A DNA stretch of 64,000 bases from JBFXJF01 sp050175155. Lineage in GTDB: Bacteria; Bacillota; Bacilli; Tepidibacillales; Tepidibacillaceae. The position numbers were made by a program, and so were the translations under genes. The stretch spans positions 1 through 64,000 of the forward strand of contig JBFXJF010000005.1 of NCBI GenBank assembly GCA_050175155.1. The letters are read 5' to 3'. The notes beneath the pieces were generated by a model. That model did not search any database, had not been told where the DNA came from, and saw only the letters and a list, made by a program, of their open reading frames with translations. This document shows, in pieces, positions 26,807-35,533 of this stretch. Each line of letters begins with the position of its first letter. Positions within the stretch are counted from its first letter, which is position 1.

Positions 26807-27520
26807 CTATTGATTAACATAATCTTCATCCGATATTACAATTACTACTCTTCGATTTTTCAATCTACCATCTACAGTATCATTAGTATCTATAGGAACC
26901 GTATCTGCAAAAGCTGATATTGTAAATCTATCACTTGAAAGGTTATGTTCCCTTACAAAGTAATTAACGACATTAGCAGCACGATCCCCAGATAAGTTCC
27001 AATTAGAAACATATGGAGATGGTTGAATAATTTTTTGACTATCGGTATGACCCTCAACTACGATTAAGTTCGGTAAGGATGTTAAAAGATTGGCTACTTT
27101 ATCTAGAAAAGGTTTCGCTTGTTGTTTTACCACAGCCTGCCCTGAGTCAAACAAAACATTTTCTTGCAGTACTAATTCAACTCCATGCACTTCCCTTGTT
27201 GCCGTTACAATATCTCCTAAGTCATAATCCTCTAAATATTGCTGAACGTCATTTAATAGCTTATCCAATTCTTCCCCATCTCCAACTGGGGGATTTTCTA
27301 ATTCTATTGGACTTGAAGGTGGATTCTCTAAAATAAATTCAGGATTTTCCTCATAAACGCTTTTAAAGGAGCTAGTTATTATGCGGAATTTTTCAGAATC
27401 TATTGACGAAAATGAAAAAAGTAAAATAAAGAAAACTAACAATAGTGTCATTAAATCAGCATAAGTTACCATCCAGCTAGGGACTTTTTTTTTGCTCTTC
27501 TGAAAATTTCTAGAAATCAT
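26807..27520 (-). CDS. motS: Flagellar stator protein MotB/MotS
   Basis: About 237 residues from the ATG at 27520, which has GAGGTGG upstream inside motP. A basic N-terminus leads to the stator helix VPSWMVTYADLMTLLLVFFILLF, where the Asp of YAD binds the coupling ion. A C-terminal OmpA-like peptidoglycan-binding domain follows (about 110-235, with VEGHTDSQ and NWNLSGDRAANV). The start overlaps motP by 11 bp. The gene order aroF-ccpA-motP-motS matches the Na+-driven MotPS locus of Bacillus subtilis, hence the symbol. Sodium coupling is inferred from gene order. Confidence 0.85.
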   Translation of the reverse strand: MISRNFQKSKKKVPSWMVTYADLMTLLLVFFILLFSFSSIDSEKFRIITSSFKSVYEENPEFILENPPSSPIELENPPVGDGEELDKLLNDVQQYLEDYDLGDIVTATREVHGVELVLQENVLFDSGQAVVKQQAKPFLDKVANLLTSLPNLIVVEGHTDSQKIIQPSPYVSNWNLSGDRAANVVNYFVREHNLSSDRFTISAFADTVPIDTNDTVDGRLKNRRVVIVISDEDYVNQ

Positions 27521-28340
27521 TAAAGACCACCTCTTCATTATTTGAGATAGACTCACTCAATCTAGATTTTCCTTTCTTTTTATCTTTAACAATATAAACA
27601 TTCAATCTATCTTCTAATACTTTCGGATTTTGTCCTGATTGTACTCCTAATATTCCCTCAATCATTATTTGCTTTACATATATCTCGAAATCTGTTCGAC
27701 TTTTTACCTTACCCGCCAATGGAATGAAAAATAAATTCGCTAATACTGAACCGTAAAAGGTTGTTATTAAAGCTAGTGCCAAAGTTGGCCCGATTTTACT
27801 TGCGTCATTTAAATTCAATAACATTAAAATTAATCCGATTAAAGTACCTATCATTCCCCAAGCAGGTGCTAATTCACCAGCCTTCTCAAGAACTGAAATT
27901 CCAACATTTTTTCTTTCCTCAAAAGCCCTTATTTCTGCCGATAAAATTCCTCTTATCTGCTCTGATTCTAAACCGTCTACTGTTAACTGAATTCCTTTTC
28001 TGATAAAAGGATCTTCCAATTCATCTAGCCTATCGTCTAAAGCTAGTAAACCTTCTCTCCTTGCTATAGTAGATAATCTAATAAATAATTCTACTATCTC
28101 AGAAATATCTTGCTTATCTTTATAAAACGCTTCTTTAACCGATTTAAAAGCAAGTCCAAACTCTTCAGAATTAAAATTAACTAATAATGCTGCGGTTAAT
28201 CCCCCGAAAACTGTTATCATTGAGGAAACACTAATAAAAATTTTCGCACCCGCATAGCTACCGGTTATGATTATAGCTAGATAAATTAGTACAAGTCCTG
28301 CAATCAATCCGATTGGTGTCATAATATCAAGTTTTCTCAT
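27510..28340 (-). CDS. motP: Flagellar stator protein MotA/MotP
   Basis: A 276-residue membrane protein with four helices (about 8-25, 32-52, 155-175 and 185-205) and the large cytoplasmic loop with charged residues that touches FliG. Diagnostic segments are GSYAGAKIFISVSSMITVFGG and ELAPAWGMIGTLIGLILML. It forms the ion channel of the stator with MotS. It lies 50 bp downstream of ccpA and is probably co-transcribed with it, as in Bacillus. No other flagellar gene is in the window. Confidence 0.87.
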   Translation of the reverse strand: MRKLDIMTPIGLIAGLVLIYLAIIITGSYAGAKIFISVSSMITVFGGLTAALLVNFNSEEFGLAFKSVKEAFYKDKQDISEIVELFIRLSTIARREGLLALDDRLDELEDPFIRKGIQLTVDGLESEQIRGILSAEIRAFEERKNVGISVLEKAGELAPAWGMIGTLIGLILMLLNLNDASKIGPTLALALITTFYGSVLANLFFIPLAGKVKSRTDFEIYVKQIMIEGILGVQSGQNPKVLEDRLNVYIVKDKKKGKSRLSESISNNEEVVFNDF

Positions 28341-28389
28341 ACTACTCTCCTAATAAACGTTATCTTCTCTTTAATTTACTTTGCTTCAA

Positions 28390-29388
28390 TTATTTTGTAG
28401 ATTGTCTGTTAATAAGCTTGTGCTGAAGTATTACAATTTGGTCTTGAATAGGTTCATTTTTTATGTGCTTAGTTAAAAACCTCATCGCTATTGCACCTAT
28501 ATCATATTGAGGTTGTGAAACAGTGGATAACAAAGGACGAACCATCGATGAAATTGCTGTATCATCAAATCCTCTTACTTCAACATCCTCGGGAACATTT
28601 AACCCATGCTCCTGAATTAGATGCATTGCGCCAATTGCCATTTCATCACTTGAAGCTAAAATTGCAGTTGGTCTATCTTTTAAAGTTAGAAAATATCTCA
28701 TCGCTTCCACACCTGATTCATAATGATACTTACCAACTCTTACATAATCCTCTCTAAATGGAATATCCGATTCACTAAGAGCAGCTTGATATCCTAGATA
28801 CCTCTCCATCCCCGATAACGGATTTGTTAAAGGACAAGAAATAAAAGCTATGTTTTTATGCCCCTTATTGATAAAAGAACTAATAGCGTCCTTTGCAGCC
28901 TGGAAATTATCTATACTAACAGAAGGGAAAATTTTATATGGATCTTTTGTAGCTGCAAGCACAATTGGAACGGGTGAACTCTGGAAAGTCTCTAGGTGAC
29001 TATCGGTAACTTCCCCTCCCATAAATAATAACCCATCTACTTGTTTTTCCAATAAAGTATTAATTAACGATAATTCTTTTTCCTTGTTCCTATCTGAGCT
29101 TGAAGTAATAATATTATAATTATACATACTTGCAATATCTTCAATACCCCGCACAACTTCAGCAAAGAAATAGTTGGCAATATCGGGTATAATAACTCCA
29201 ATTGTTGTCGTTTTTTTACTAGCTAGACCTCTTGCTACAGCATTAGGACGATATCCTAATTTATTAACTGCCACTTGTATTTTTTTTCTAGTAGCTGGCT
29301 TAACTTGTGTACTACCATTGATTACCCTAGAAACTGTAGCCATTGAAAAACCAGATTCCTTAGCTACATCATAAATTGTTGCTTGCAT
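28390..29388 (-). CDS. ccpA: LacI-family regulator, CcpA-like catabolite control protein
   Basis: About 332 residues from the ATG at 29388, preceded by GGAG. The helix-turn-helix TIYDVAKESGFSMATVSRVING and the hinge YRPNAVARGLASKKTTTIGVIIPDI are almost those of Bacillus CcpA, and the protein ends LINRQSTK as CcpA ends FRQSTK. CcpA with phosphorylated HPr or Crh represses or activates genes at cre sites in response to glycolytic flux. The flanking aroF and motPS genes reproduce the Bacillus locus, which supports the assignment beyond generic LacI similarity. Confidence 0.85.
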   Translation of the reverse strand: MQATIYDVAKESGFSMATVSRVINGSTQVKPATRKKIQVAVNKLGYRPNAVARGLASKKTTTIGVIIPDIANYFFAEVVRGIEDIASMYNYNIITSSSDRNKEKELSLINTLLEKQVDGLLFMGGEVTDSHLETFQSSPVPIVLAATKDPYKIFPSVSIDNFQAAKDAISSFINKGHKNIAFISCPLTNPLSGMERYLGYQAALSESDIPFREDYVRVGKYHYESGVEAMRYFLTLKDRPTAILASSDEMAIGAMHLIQEHGLNVPEDVEVRGFDDTAISSMVRPLLSTVSQPQYDIGAIAMRFLTKHIKNEPIQDQIVILQHKLINRQSTK

Positions 29389-29483
29389 TTGCAATTCTCC
29401 AATCAGGAACAAATATTGAATTATATTTATACTCTTTTATCGACATAATTATAATATATTTTTAATATAGATATTATTTTTTC

Positions 29484-29520
29484 GAAAAAATAACAGATAC
29501 CAATTAAGCTATCTGTTATC
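29484..29520 (-). terminator. aroF terminator
   Basis: The arms TAACAGATA and TATCTGTTA (29491-29518) are followed on the minus strand by TTTTTT. It separates aroF from ccpA. Confidence 0.85.
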
Positions 29521-29525
29521 ACGTT

Positions 29526-30596
29526 TTATATAAATTTTGCTACCCTTAACGAGGAAAGTAATTCTCTGAATTCATTTATATTTAATTGTTGACCAGCATC
29601 TGATAATGCAACCTCAGGATCTGGGTGAACTTCAACCATAAAGCCATCAGCTCCAGCAGCTAGAGCCGCTTTAGCAGTTGGAATTGCAATATCTTTTCTT
29701 CCAGAAGAATGGCTAATATCAACCAATACTGGTAAATGAGTCTCTTGCTTTAATATTGGAACCGCTAGAATATCTAGAGTATTGCGAGTCCACTTCTCAT
29801 AAGTTCTAATTCCGCGTTCTACTAAAATTACCTGTGTATTACCCTTAGATACAATATACTCAGCAGCAAAAATCAACTCTTCAATAGTGGCAGCTATTCC
29901 TCTTTTTAAGAGAATTGGAGTTTTAACTTGTCCTGCAGCTTTTAGCAATTCAAAGTTTTGCATATTTCTAGCACCAATCTGAATAATATCAACATATTCA
30001 GTTGCAAGGCTAATGTCAGCAGGATTAACGATTTCACTTACAACCTTTAATCCATATTTATCAGCAACTTTTCGCAAAATCTTTAGTCCTTCGATACCTA
30101 ATCCTTGAAAATCGTAAGGAGATGTTCTTGGTTTAAAAGCTCCAGCGCGCATGAATGTGAACCCTTGTTCAACTAGTTCTTTTGCAACTATGTCAATTTG
30201 CTCTTCACTTTCGACTGAACAGGGACCAGCTATTATGATAGGTTGCCCCCCTCCTATCTGTTTACCCCCTAATGTTATTATTGTATCCTCCGGTTGCCTT
30301 TTTCTACTAACTAATAGTTTCTTATTATTCTCTTCCTGTTGTAAATCTAATGAGGCCTTAAATATTTGTTTAAATAAATGACGTATTGTATTATCCTCAA
30401 AAGGTCCTTGATTATGTTCGATTATTCTGTTAATCATTTCTCTTTCGCGAATCGGGTCAAATCTAGGTAATCCTTGCTTCGTTTTAATATTGCCTATATC
30501 TTGAATTATTTTTGCTCTTTTATTGATTTGTTTAAGTAATTCTAGATTAATATCATCAACAGCTATTCTTAATCTTTCTAGTTCTTGATTGCTCAT
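29526..30596 (-). CDS. aroF: Bifunctional chorismate mutase / DAHP synthase
   Basis: A 356-residue fusion. The N-terminal AroQ-type chorismate mutase (about 1-85, ELERLRIAVDDINLELLKQINKRAKI) joins a type I-beta DAHP synthase (about 100-350). Key residues are in IIAGPCSVES, FMRAGAFKPRTSPYDFQG and VDISHSSGRKD, which bind PEP and metal. It catalyses the first step of aromatic amino acid synthesis, and in Bacillus AroA(G) the mutase domain serves as the feedback sensor for prephenate or chorismate. The length matches the Bacillus enzyme. It is divergent from the FtsA-like gene. Confidence 0.96.
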   Translation of the reverse strand: MSNQELERLRIAVDDINLELLKQINKRAKIIQDIGNIKTKQGLPRFDPIREREMINRIIEHNQGPFEDNTIRHLFKQIFKASLDLQQEENNKKLLVSRKRQPEDTIITLGGKQIGGGQPIIIAGPCSVESEEQIDIVAKELVEQGFTFMRAGAFKPRTSPYDFQGLGIEGLKILRKVADKYGLKVVSEIVNPADISLATEYVDIIQIGARNMQNFELLKAAGQVKTPILLKRGIAATIEELIFAAEYIVSKGNTQVILVERGIRTYEKWTRNTLDILAVPILKQETHLPVLVDISHSSGRKDIAIPTAKAALAAGADGFMVEVHPDPEVALSDAGQQLNINEFRELLSSLRVAKFI

Positions 30597-30736
30597 GATT
30601 TCCCCTTTTACCCCCTTTTTTTATAACTATTAAAATTGATTATATCCTCTTTTATTTTGAATGCAAATAAAAAAAGGTTATTTTGTCGAAAAAAGAGAAT
30701 ATAGACTAACGAGAAAATGTAGACGAGGTGACAGCT

Positions 30737-32887
30737 ATGAAAGATAATACACCTATTTTTGCTTTGGATATTGGTACCAGAAGCGTCATTGGCGTAATCC
30801 TTCAGCCTTTAGAAGAGGGAAAATTTCATATTAAAGAGATAAAAATGCAGGAACATGAAGATCGCTCTATGCTTGATGGGCAAATTCATGATATTCTTGC
30901 TGTCTCCAACACTATCAAAAAGGTTAAGTTACAGCTAGAAGAAAATAACGGTCCCCTAAGATATGTGTCAGTAGCAGCAGCAGGTCGTTCTTTAAAAACA
31001 TTAACTGTTAATTTTGATAGTAGTATAGAGGCCCAACCATTACTAACAAAGGATAATATCAAAGCTCTGGAATTATCTGCAGTCCAAGAGGCTCAAAAGA
31101 AACTTTTAGACCAAAAAGACAAAAATGATTTAACTAACTATCATTGTGTAGGATATAGTGTTATTAATTATTTTTTAGATGGTCAAGCTATCGGTAGTCT
31201 AATTGATCAGCGTGGTAAGATAGCTTCCGTTGAAATAATTGCAACCTTCTTACCCGAAGTAGTTGTAGATTCATTAATTTCCTCACTTAATAGAGCAGAC
31301 TTAGAAATGCAGGCACTCACCCTAGAACCAATAGCTGCTATTCATGTTCTTATCCCCCCAACTATGAGGAAGCTTAATATTGTTATTGTTGATATTGGAG
31401 CAGGTACGTCAGATATTGCCATAACTGCTGGGGGATCAATTATTGCTTATGGAATGGTTCCTTATGCTGGAGACGAAATAACTGAGGCTATATGCCAAAA
31501 CTATTTATTAGATTTTCGTGTTGCTGAAGAGGTTAAAAGAAAGTTAATTTCGAATAATGAAGTAAGCTTTACTGATATACTAGGTGTTCTACACACTGTA
31601 CCATCTAGTGATATTCTTAAGCAGATTGATAAAGATATAAATAATCTTGCAGTAAATATTTCTGAAAAAATAACTGAATTAAACGGGAAATCTCCACAAG
31701 CTGTTATATTAGTCGGAGGTGGAAGTCAGACTGCTTATTTAACTGAAAAAATTGCTGTTAACCTTGGAATGCCCACGGAAAGAGTGGCTGTAAGAGGGGC
31801 AGATGCAATAGAATACAATCTTAATTGGCCTGAAAACACTATCAAGGGACCTGATTTGGTAACACCAATAGGTATTGGGATTTCTACTAAGGAAAATCCA
31901 ATTAATTATGCTACTTTTCTAGTTAATAACGAGATAGTGCGCCTATTTGAAATGAAAACACTAACAATTGGTGATGCACTTATAGCTGCGGGTATTCCTA
32001 TTAAGAAGATTTATGGTAGACCAGGTTTAGCTATGACGGTTAACATAAACGGCACTTTAAAAATTATTCCTGGCGGTCAAGGAACAATGCCAGAGATACT
32101 TTTAAACAATGAGCCTGCGAATATCGACACAAGAATTAAGAATATCGATAAAATTTCCATTAAGCCCGGAATTAATGGAAAAGATGCAACATTAACCGTA
32201 GCTGAAGCTCTTGACTATTCACCAATTAAACCTTTGACTGTTACTATTAACAATACACAACATAAATTACAACCACTTGTAAATATTAATAATATTGATG
32301 TTGGTTACTCTACTTTAATTAAAGACCGAGATTCTATATTAATTTCACACGTTAAAAGTATTAAAGAAGCTTTAATTCTTTCTGGATATACTACAGAACC
32401 TTATACAAAAATAAAATATAATTTTAATGTAATGAGTATCTTTAAGATTATCACATTCGTTCAAAAGAAATTATATAGAAATGGTCAGTTAGTTACTTTA
32501 GATGACCTGATCTCTGATGGGGATGTAATTGTTTTCGATAGCTTTACAAGACCTCTGCCTACAATAGAAAGCCTTTTGGAAAATATTACTACTCCTAGTT
32601 GCCGCATAAGCATAACTTTTAATAGTCAGAAAATTAATATAACCCCTGAATCTTTTAAAGTTCTTATGAATAATCAAAAAGTTGAGCTAGATACAATAGC
32701 CGAACCAAACTCAACCATTAATATTAGTTGGGAAAATGATGCGGTTATAACTTTTAGAGATGTTTTTCGTTACGTTAATTTAAATACCTCAAAGGGTCTG
32801 AGATATTCAATGCTATTAAATGGAGAAAGTGCTGAATTTAATGCAATTATTAAAAACGGCGATGAGTTGCAGTTGATTTGGGAGTAG
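30737..32887 (+). CDS. FtsA/PilM-like actin-fold ATPase with long C-terminal extension
   Basis: About 716 residues from the ATG at 30737, which has GAGGTGA upstream. The first 390 residues are an FtsA/PilM-type actin-fold domain: phosphate 1 loop FALDIGTRSVIGVI, phosphate 2 loop IVDIGAGTSDIAIT and adenosine motif VILVGGGSQTAYL. The remaining 325 residues have several small beta modules with repeated patterns such as TVNINGTLKIIPGG and LNGESAEFNAIIKNGDELQL, resembling beta-grasp folds. Proteins of this architecture occur in Firmicutes as FtsA-like proteins of unknown role. No ftsZ or pilus gene is nearby. Its partner is probably the next gene, 21 bp downstream. Confidence 0.8.
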   Translation: MKDNTPIFALDIGTRSVIGVILQPLEEGKFHIKEIKMQEHEDRSMLDGQIHDILAVSNTIKKVKLQLEENNGPLRYVSVAAAGRSLKTLTVNFDSSIEAQPLLTKDNIKALELSAVQEAQKKLLDQKDKNDLTNYHCVGYSVINYFLDGQAIGSLIDQRGKIASVEIIATFLPEVVVDSLISSLNRADLEMQALTLEPIAAIHVLIPPTMRKLNIVIVDIGAGTSDIAITAGGSIIAYGMVPYAGDEITEAICQNYLLDFRVAEEVKRKLISNNEVSFTDILGVLHTVPSSDILKQIDKDINNLAVNISEKITELNGKSPQAVILVGGGSQTAYLTEKIAVNLGMPTERVAVRGADAIEYNLNWPENTIKGPDLVTPIGIGISTKENPINYATFLVNNEIVRLFEMKTLTIGDALIAAGIPIKKIYGRPGLAMTVNINGTLKIIPGGQGTMPEILLNNEPANIDTRIKNIDKISIKPGINGKDATLTVAEALDYSPIKPLTVTINNTQHKLQPLVNINNIDVGYSTLIKDRDSILISHVKSIKEALILSGYTTEPYTKIKYNFNVMSIFKIITFVQKKLYRNGQLVTLDDLISDGDVIVFDSFTRPLPTIESLLENITTPSCRISITFNSQKINITPESFKVLMNNQKVELDTIAEPNSTINISWENDAVITFRDVFRYVNLNTSKGLRYSMLLNGESAEFNAIIKNGDELQLIWE

Positions 32888-32908
32888 GGGTATTAGGAGG
32901 GTTGGAGC

Positions 32909-33244
32909 TTGTCCTTAGATAATCTATATAACATTCAAATACAGCATCTTGCGGTTGGGAAAGATAATTTTTTCCTTATTACAGGAGGAGTTGCACACAT
33001 TGGGGCGTCCGCTACTGCATATTGGAATGGAGAAGAACTTATAACATATTTAGTAGAATTACCACACCATAAGGAAGGGGCGCTAGCTAAAGAACTCGTT
33101 GAATTAGCTGCCAAAAGTTTAAACAGTTCTTGTACCGTTGTCATGGGTATTCATATTGATCAAGCATCTCTAGATGTGATTAATTATATTGTTAATTATG
33201 TTAGAGTAGAGATGGTAACTACTATTAATAAAATAAAAAATTAA
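32909..33244 (+). CDS. Small conserved protein, possibly LpdD-like
   Basis: A 111-residue protein starting at TTG, with AGGAGGG 7 nt upstream. The segment FFLITGGVAHIGASATAYWNG and the later HKEGALAKELVELAAKSL resemble the small family named after the gallate decarboxylase subunit LpdD, whose members may act as chaperones for prenylated-flavin enzymes. I am not certain, and no UbiD-type decarboxylase is nearby. It follows the FtsA-like gene closely and is probably in its operon. Confidence 0.6.
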   Translation: MSLDNLYNIQIQHLAVGKDNFFLITGGVAHIGASATAYWNGEELITYLVELPHHKEGALAKELVELAAKSLNSSCTVVMGIHIDQASLDVINYIVNYVRVEMVTTINKIKN

Positions 33245-33249
33245 TTATG

Positions 33250-33678
33250 TTATAATAATTTTGATTTTTCTTGACATTTTTTACATATCCCATATATTTC
33301 GAATTTATGATTTAGTATTTTAAAATCTTCCTCGAAATCTTTAAGAATTATCTCCATCGGACATTTTGTAGTTATTGACATATCCCCACACACACTACAA
33401 ATCATATGATGATGGTGATTCCCAATACAAGGTGCTTTATATTTGGCTTCACCATCTTGTTGGTTAACCTCGATTAAATCTAATTCAACTAATGTAGTAA
33501 GATTACGATATATTGTATCGAGACTTATATTCGGATATATTATTTTTACTTGATGTAATATATCCTTAGCCGTTAAATATTTATTATCTTGAAAAATTGA
33601 TTGTACAATTGCTTTTCTTTGTTCAGTTGATTTATAGCCGTGGTCCTTTAAAACTTTCATCACTTCATTAACTTTCAA
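33250..33678 (-). CDS. Fur-family metal or peroxide regulator
   Basis: A 142-residue Fur-family repressor with an N-terminal winged helix (about 1-80, YKSTEQRKAIVQSIFQ and ISLDTIYRNLTTLVELDLI) and a C-terminal metal domain with GNHHHHMICSVCGD and a final CKKCQ. The two CxxC pairs suggest structural zinc. Whether it is Fur, Zur or PerR cannot be decided from sequence alone. The start is TTG, with GGGAGTG upstream. It is divergent from an ABC exporter pair, with 87 bp between, and converges on the LpdD-like gene. Confidence 0.9.
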   Translation of the reverse strand: MKVNEVMKVLKDHGYKSTEQRKAIVQSIFQDNKYLTAKDILHQVKIIYPNISLDTIYRNLTTLVELDLIEVNQQDGEAKYKAPCIGNHHHHMICSVCGDMSITTKCPMEIILKDFEEDFKILNHKFEIYGICKKCQEKSKLL

Positions 33679-33765
33679 TTACTTTCACTCCCATAAATAT
33701 TACTTCTATTTAAAATACAGTATAAAAAAGTATCGGATTTTCGTCAAATTGCTGAGGTGACTAAT

Positions 33766-35520
33766 GTGAAACATTTTCTTACTTTGAAAGATTTTTTCAT
33801 AAAAAATAAATGGCGCTATATTATTGGAATTTTTTGGGTAGTTTTGGTTGACTTGTTACAACTAACCGTTCCTAAAGTTTTAGGATTTTATATAGATGGA
33901 CTAAAAGAGAAAGCAATCTCATTTTCGGAAATGATTGTTTACTGTTTACTTATCTTGTTAATTGCAGCATTAGTATTTCTGTTTAGATATTTATGGAGAA
34001 TTTATATAATGGGGACTGCGAGATTTTTAGAATACAAACTACGTAGTGACTTGTTTTTGCACTTCCAAAAATTATCAAGCAACTATTTTAACACTCATAA
34101 GACCGGCGATCTAATGGCACATGCTACAAATGATATTAATGCAGTTAGGATGGCTGCTGGTCCAGGTATTCTCATGGTTTTTGATACATCAATCTTACTT
34201 ATTGCCACGATTCTAATAATGAGTCAGACGATCTCTTTAAAGTTAACTATAATCGCTTTACTACCGTTACCATTCCTAGCTTTAATAACTAGTAAATTTG
34301 GTAGATTAATTCATGATCGATTTCGAAAAACTCAAGAATCTTTTTCACAATTAACAGAATCAGTACAAGAAAATATCTCGGGAATGCGTGTTATTAAGTC
34401 CTTTGTACGCGAGGATAGTGAAGTATCCAAATTTACTAGTGCTAACCAAGATTACGTTGATAAAAATATGCGTTTAGTTCGTATTCAAGCGATTTTTAAC
34501 CCCATCATTCAATTTATTTCTGGATTATGTTATCTAATAGTCTTAGTTTATGGCGGGAGTTTAGTTGTTAAAGCAGAAATAACTTTAGGAGATTTTATCG
34601 CTTTTATAAGCTACGTTGGACTTTTAACCTGGCCAATTATTTCAATTGGTTGGATTATAAATTTATTACAACGTGGTTCTGCCTCTATGGCAAGATTAAA
34701 TGAAATTTTTTATACTAAACCTGAAATTATCGATACACTAGATACAGTTAACCCTTGTTTAACAGATATATCAGGGAAAATTGATATATCTAATCTTTCT
34801 TTTACTTATCCTGAATCCTCACAAGAGGTATTATCATCGATTAATCTTAATATTAAAAGTGGGGAAACACTAGCAATCATCGGAAAAACAGGCAGTGGTA
34901 AATCGACTTTAGTTAATCTAATTGTCCGACTTTTCGATGTTGATGATGGAATGATTAAGATTGATGATCATGATATAAAGGAATTCCCCTTGGGGGTACT
35001 TCATGAAAAAATTGGCTTTGTACCTCAAGATAATTTCTTATTCTCCACTACAATTGAGAAAAATATTGCTTTCGGTCTAAATAATTATACAAGAGAAGAG
35101 ATAGAAGAAGCAGCTTTAAACGCTCAAATATTGGATAATATTAATTCTTTCCCAGATGGGTTTGAAACACTAGTAGGCGAAAGAGGTGTGACGCTCTCCG
35201 GTGGACAAAAACAACGTGTAGCGATTGCCCGTGCGTTAATTAAAAATCCTAGTATTTTAATAATGGATGACAGTTTATCGGCTGTTGATACAAAAACAGA
35301 GGATGCAATATTAGCCAGACTTCGAGAAGTAATGCGTGATAGAACTAGTATCATTATTTCTCATCGTATCTCTACAATTAAGGAAGCTGATAACATTATC
35401 CTATTAGATGAAGGTAAAATATTTGAGCAAGGTAAGCATGAAGAATTACTTAAACTTAAAGGTAAATATTACGAACTATATCAAAAACAATTACTCGAAG
35501 AGATAATTGCTAGTCAATGA
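33766..35520 (+). CDS. ABC exporter half-transporter (first of pair)
   Basis: About 584 residues from the GTG at 33766, which has GAGGTG 6 nt upstream (a GTG at 33757 lies within that site). Six membrane helices (about 1-310) are followed by an ATPase domain with Walker A IIGKTGSGKST, signature TLSGGQKQRVAIARAL and Walker B ILIMDDSLSAVDTKTE. The residue after Walker B is Asp, not the usual catalytic Glu, so this subunit probably carries the degenerate site of a heterodimer such as YheI/YheH or BmrCD. It is followed by its partner. Confidence 0.92.
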   Translation: MKHFLTLKDFFIKNKWRYIIGIFWVVLVDLLQLTVPKVLGFYIDGLKEKAISFSEMIVYCLLILLIAALVFLFRYLWRIYIMGTARFLEYKLRSDLFLHFQKLSSNYFNTHKTGDLMAHATNDINAVRMAAGPGILMVFDTSILLIATILIMSQTISLKLTIIALLPLPFLALITSKFGRLIHDRFRKTQESFSQLTESVQENISGMRVIKSFVREDSEVSKFTSANQDYVDKNMRLVRIQAIFNPIIQFISGLCYLIVLVYGGSLVVKAEITLGDFIAFISYVGLLTWPIISIGWIINLLQRGSASMARLNEIFYTKPEIIDTLDTVNPCLTDISGKIDISNLSFTYPESSQEVLSSINLNIKSGETLAIIGKTGSGKSTLVNLIVRLFDVDDGMIKIDDHDIKEFPLGVLHEKIGFVPQDNFLFSTTIEKNIAFGLNNYTREEIEEAALNAQILDNINSFPDGFETLVGERGVTLSGGQKQRVAIARALIKNPSILIMDDSLSAVDTKTEDAILARLREVMRDRTSIIISHRISTIKEADNIILLDEGKIFEQGKHEELLKLKGKYYELYQKQLLEEIIASQ

Positions 35521-35533
35521 AGGATGGGCCCAA

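Noticed and set aside
28390..29388. Ribose or other sugar operon LacI repressor
   Set aside because: No sugar-use genes are adjacent, and both sequence and gene order point to CcpA.
33250..33264. PerR-like box TTATAATAATTTTGA
   Set aside because: It lies at the 3' ends of two convergent genes, not in a promoter, and AT-rich DNA gives such matches by chance.
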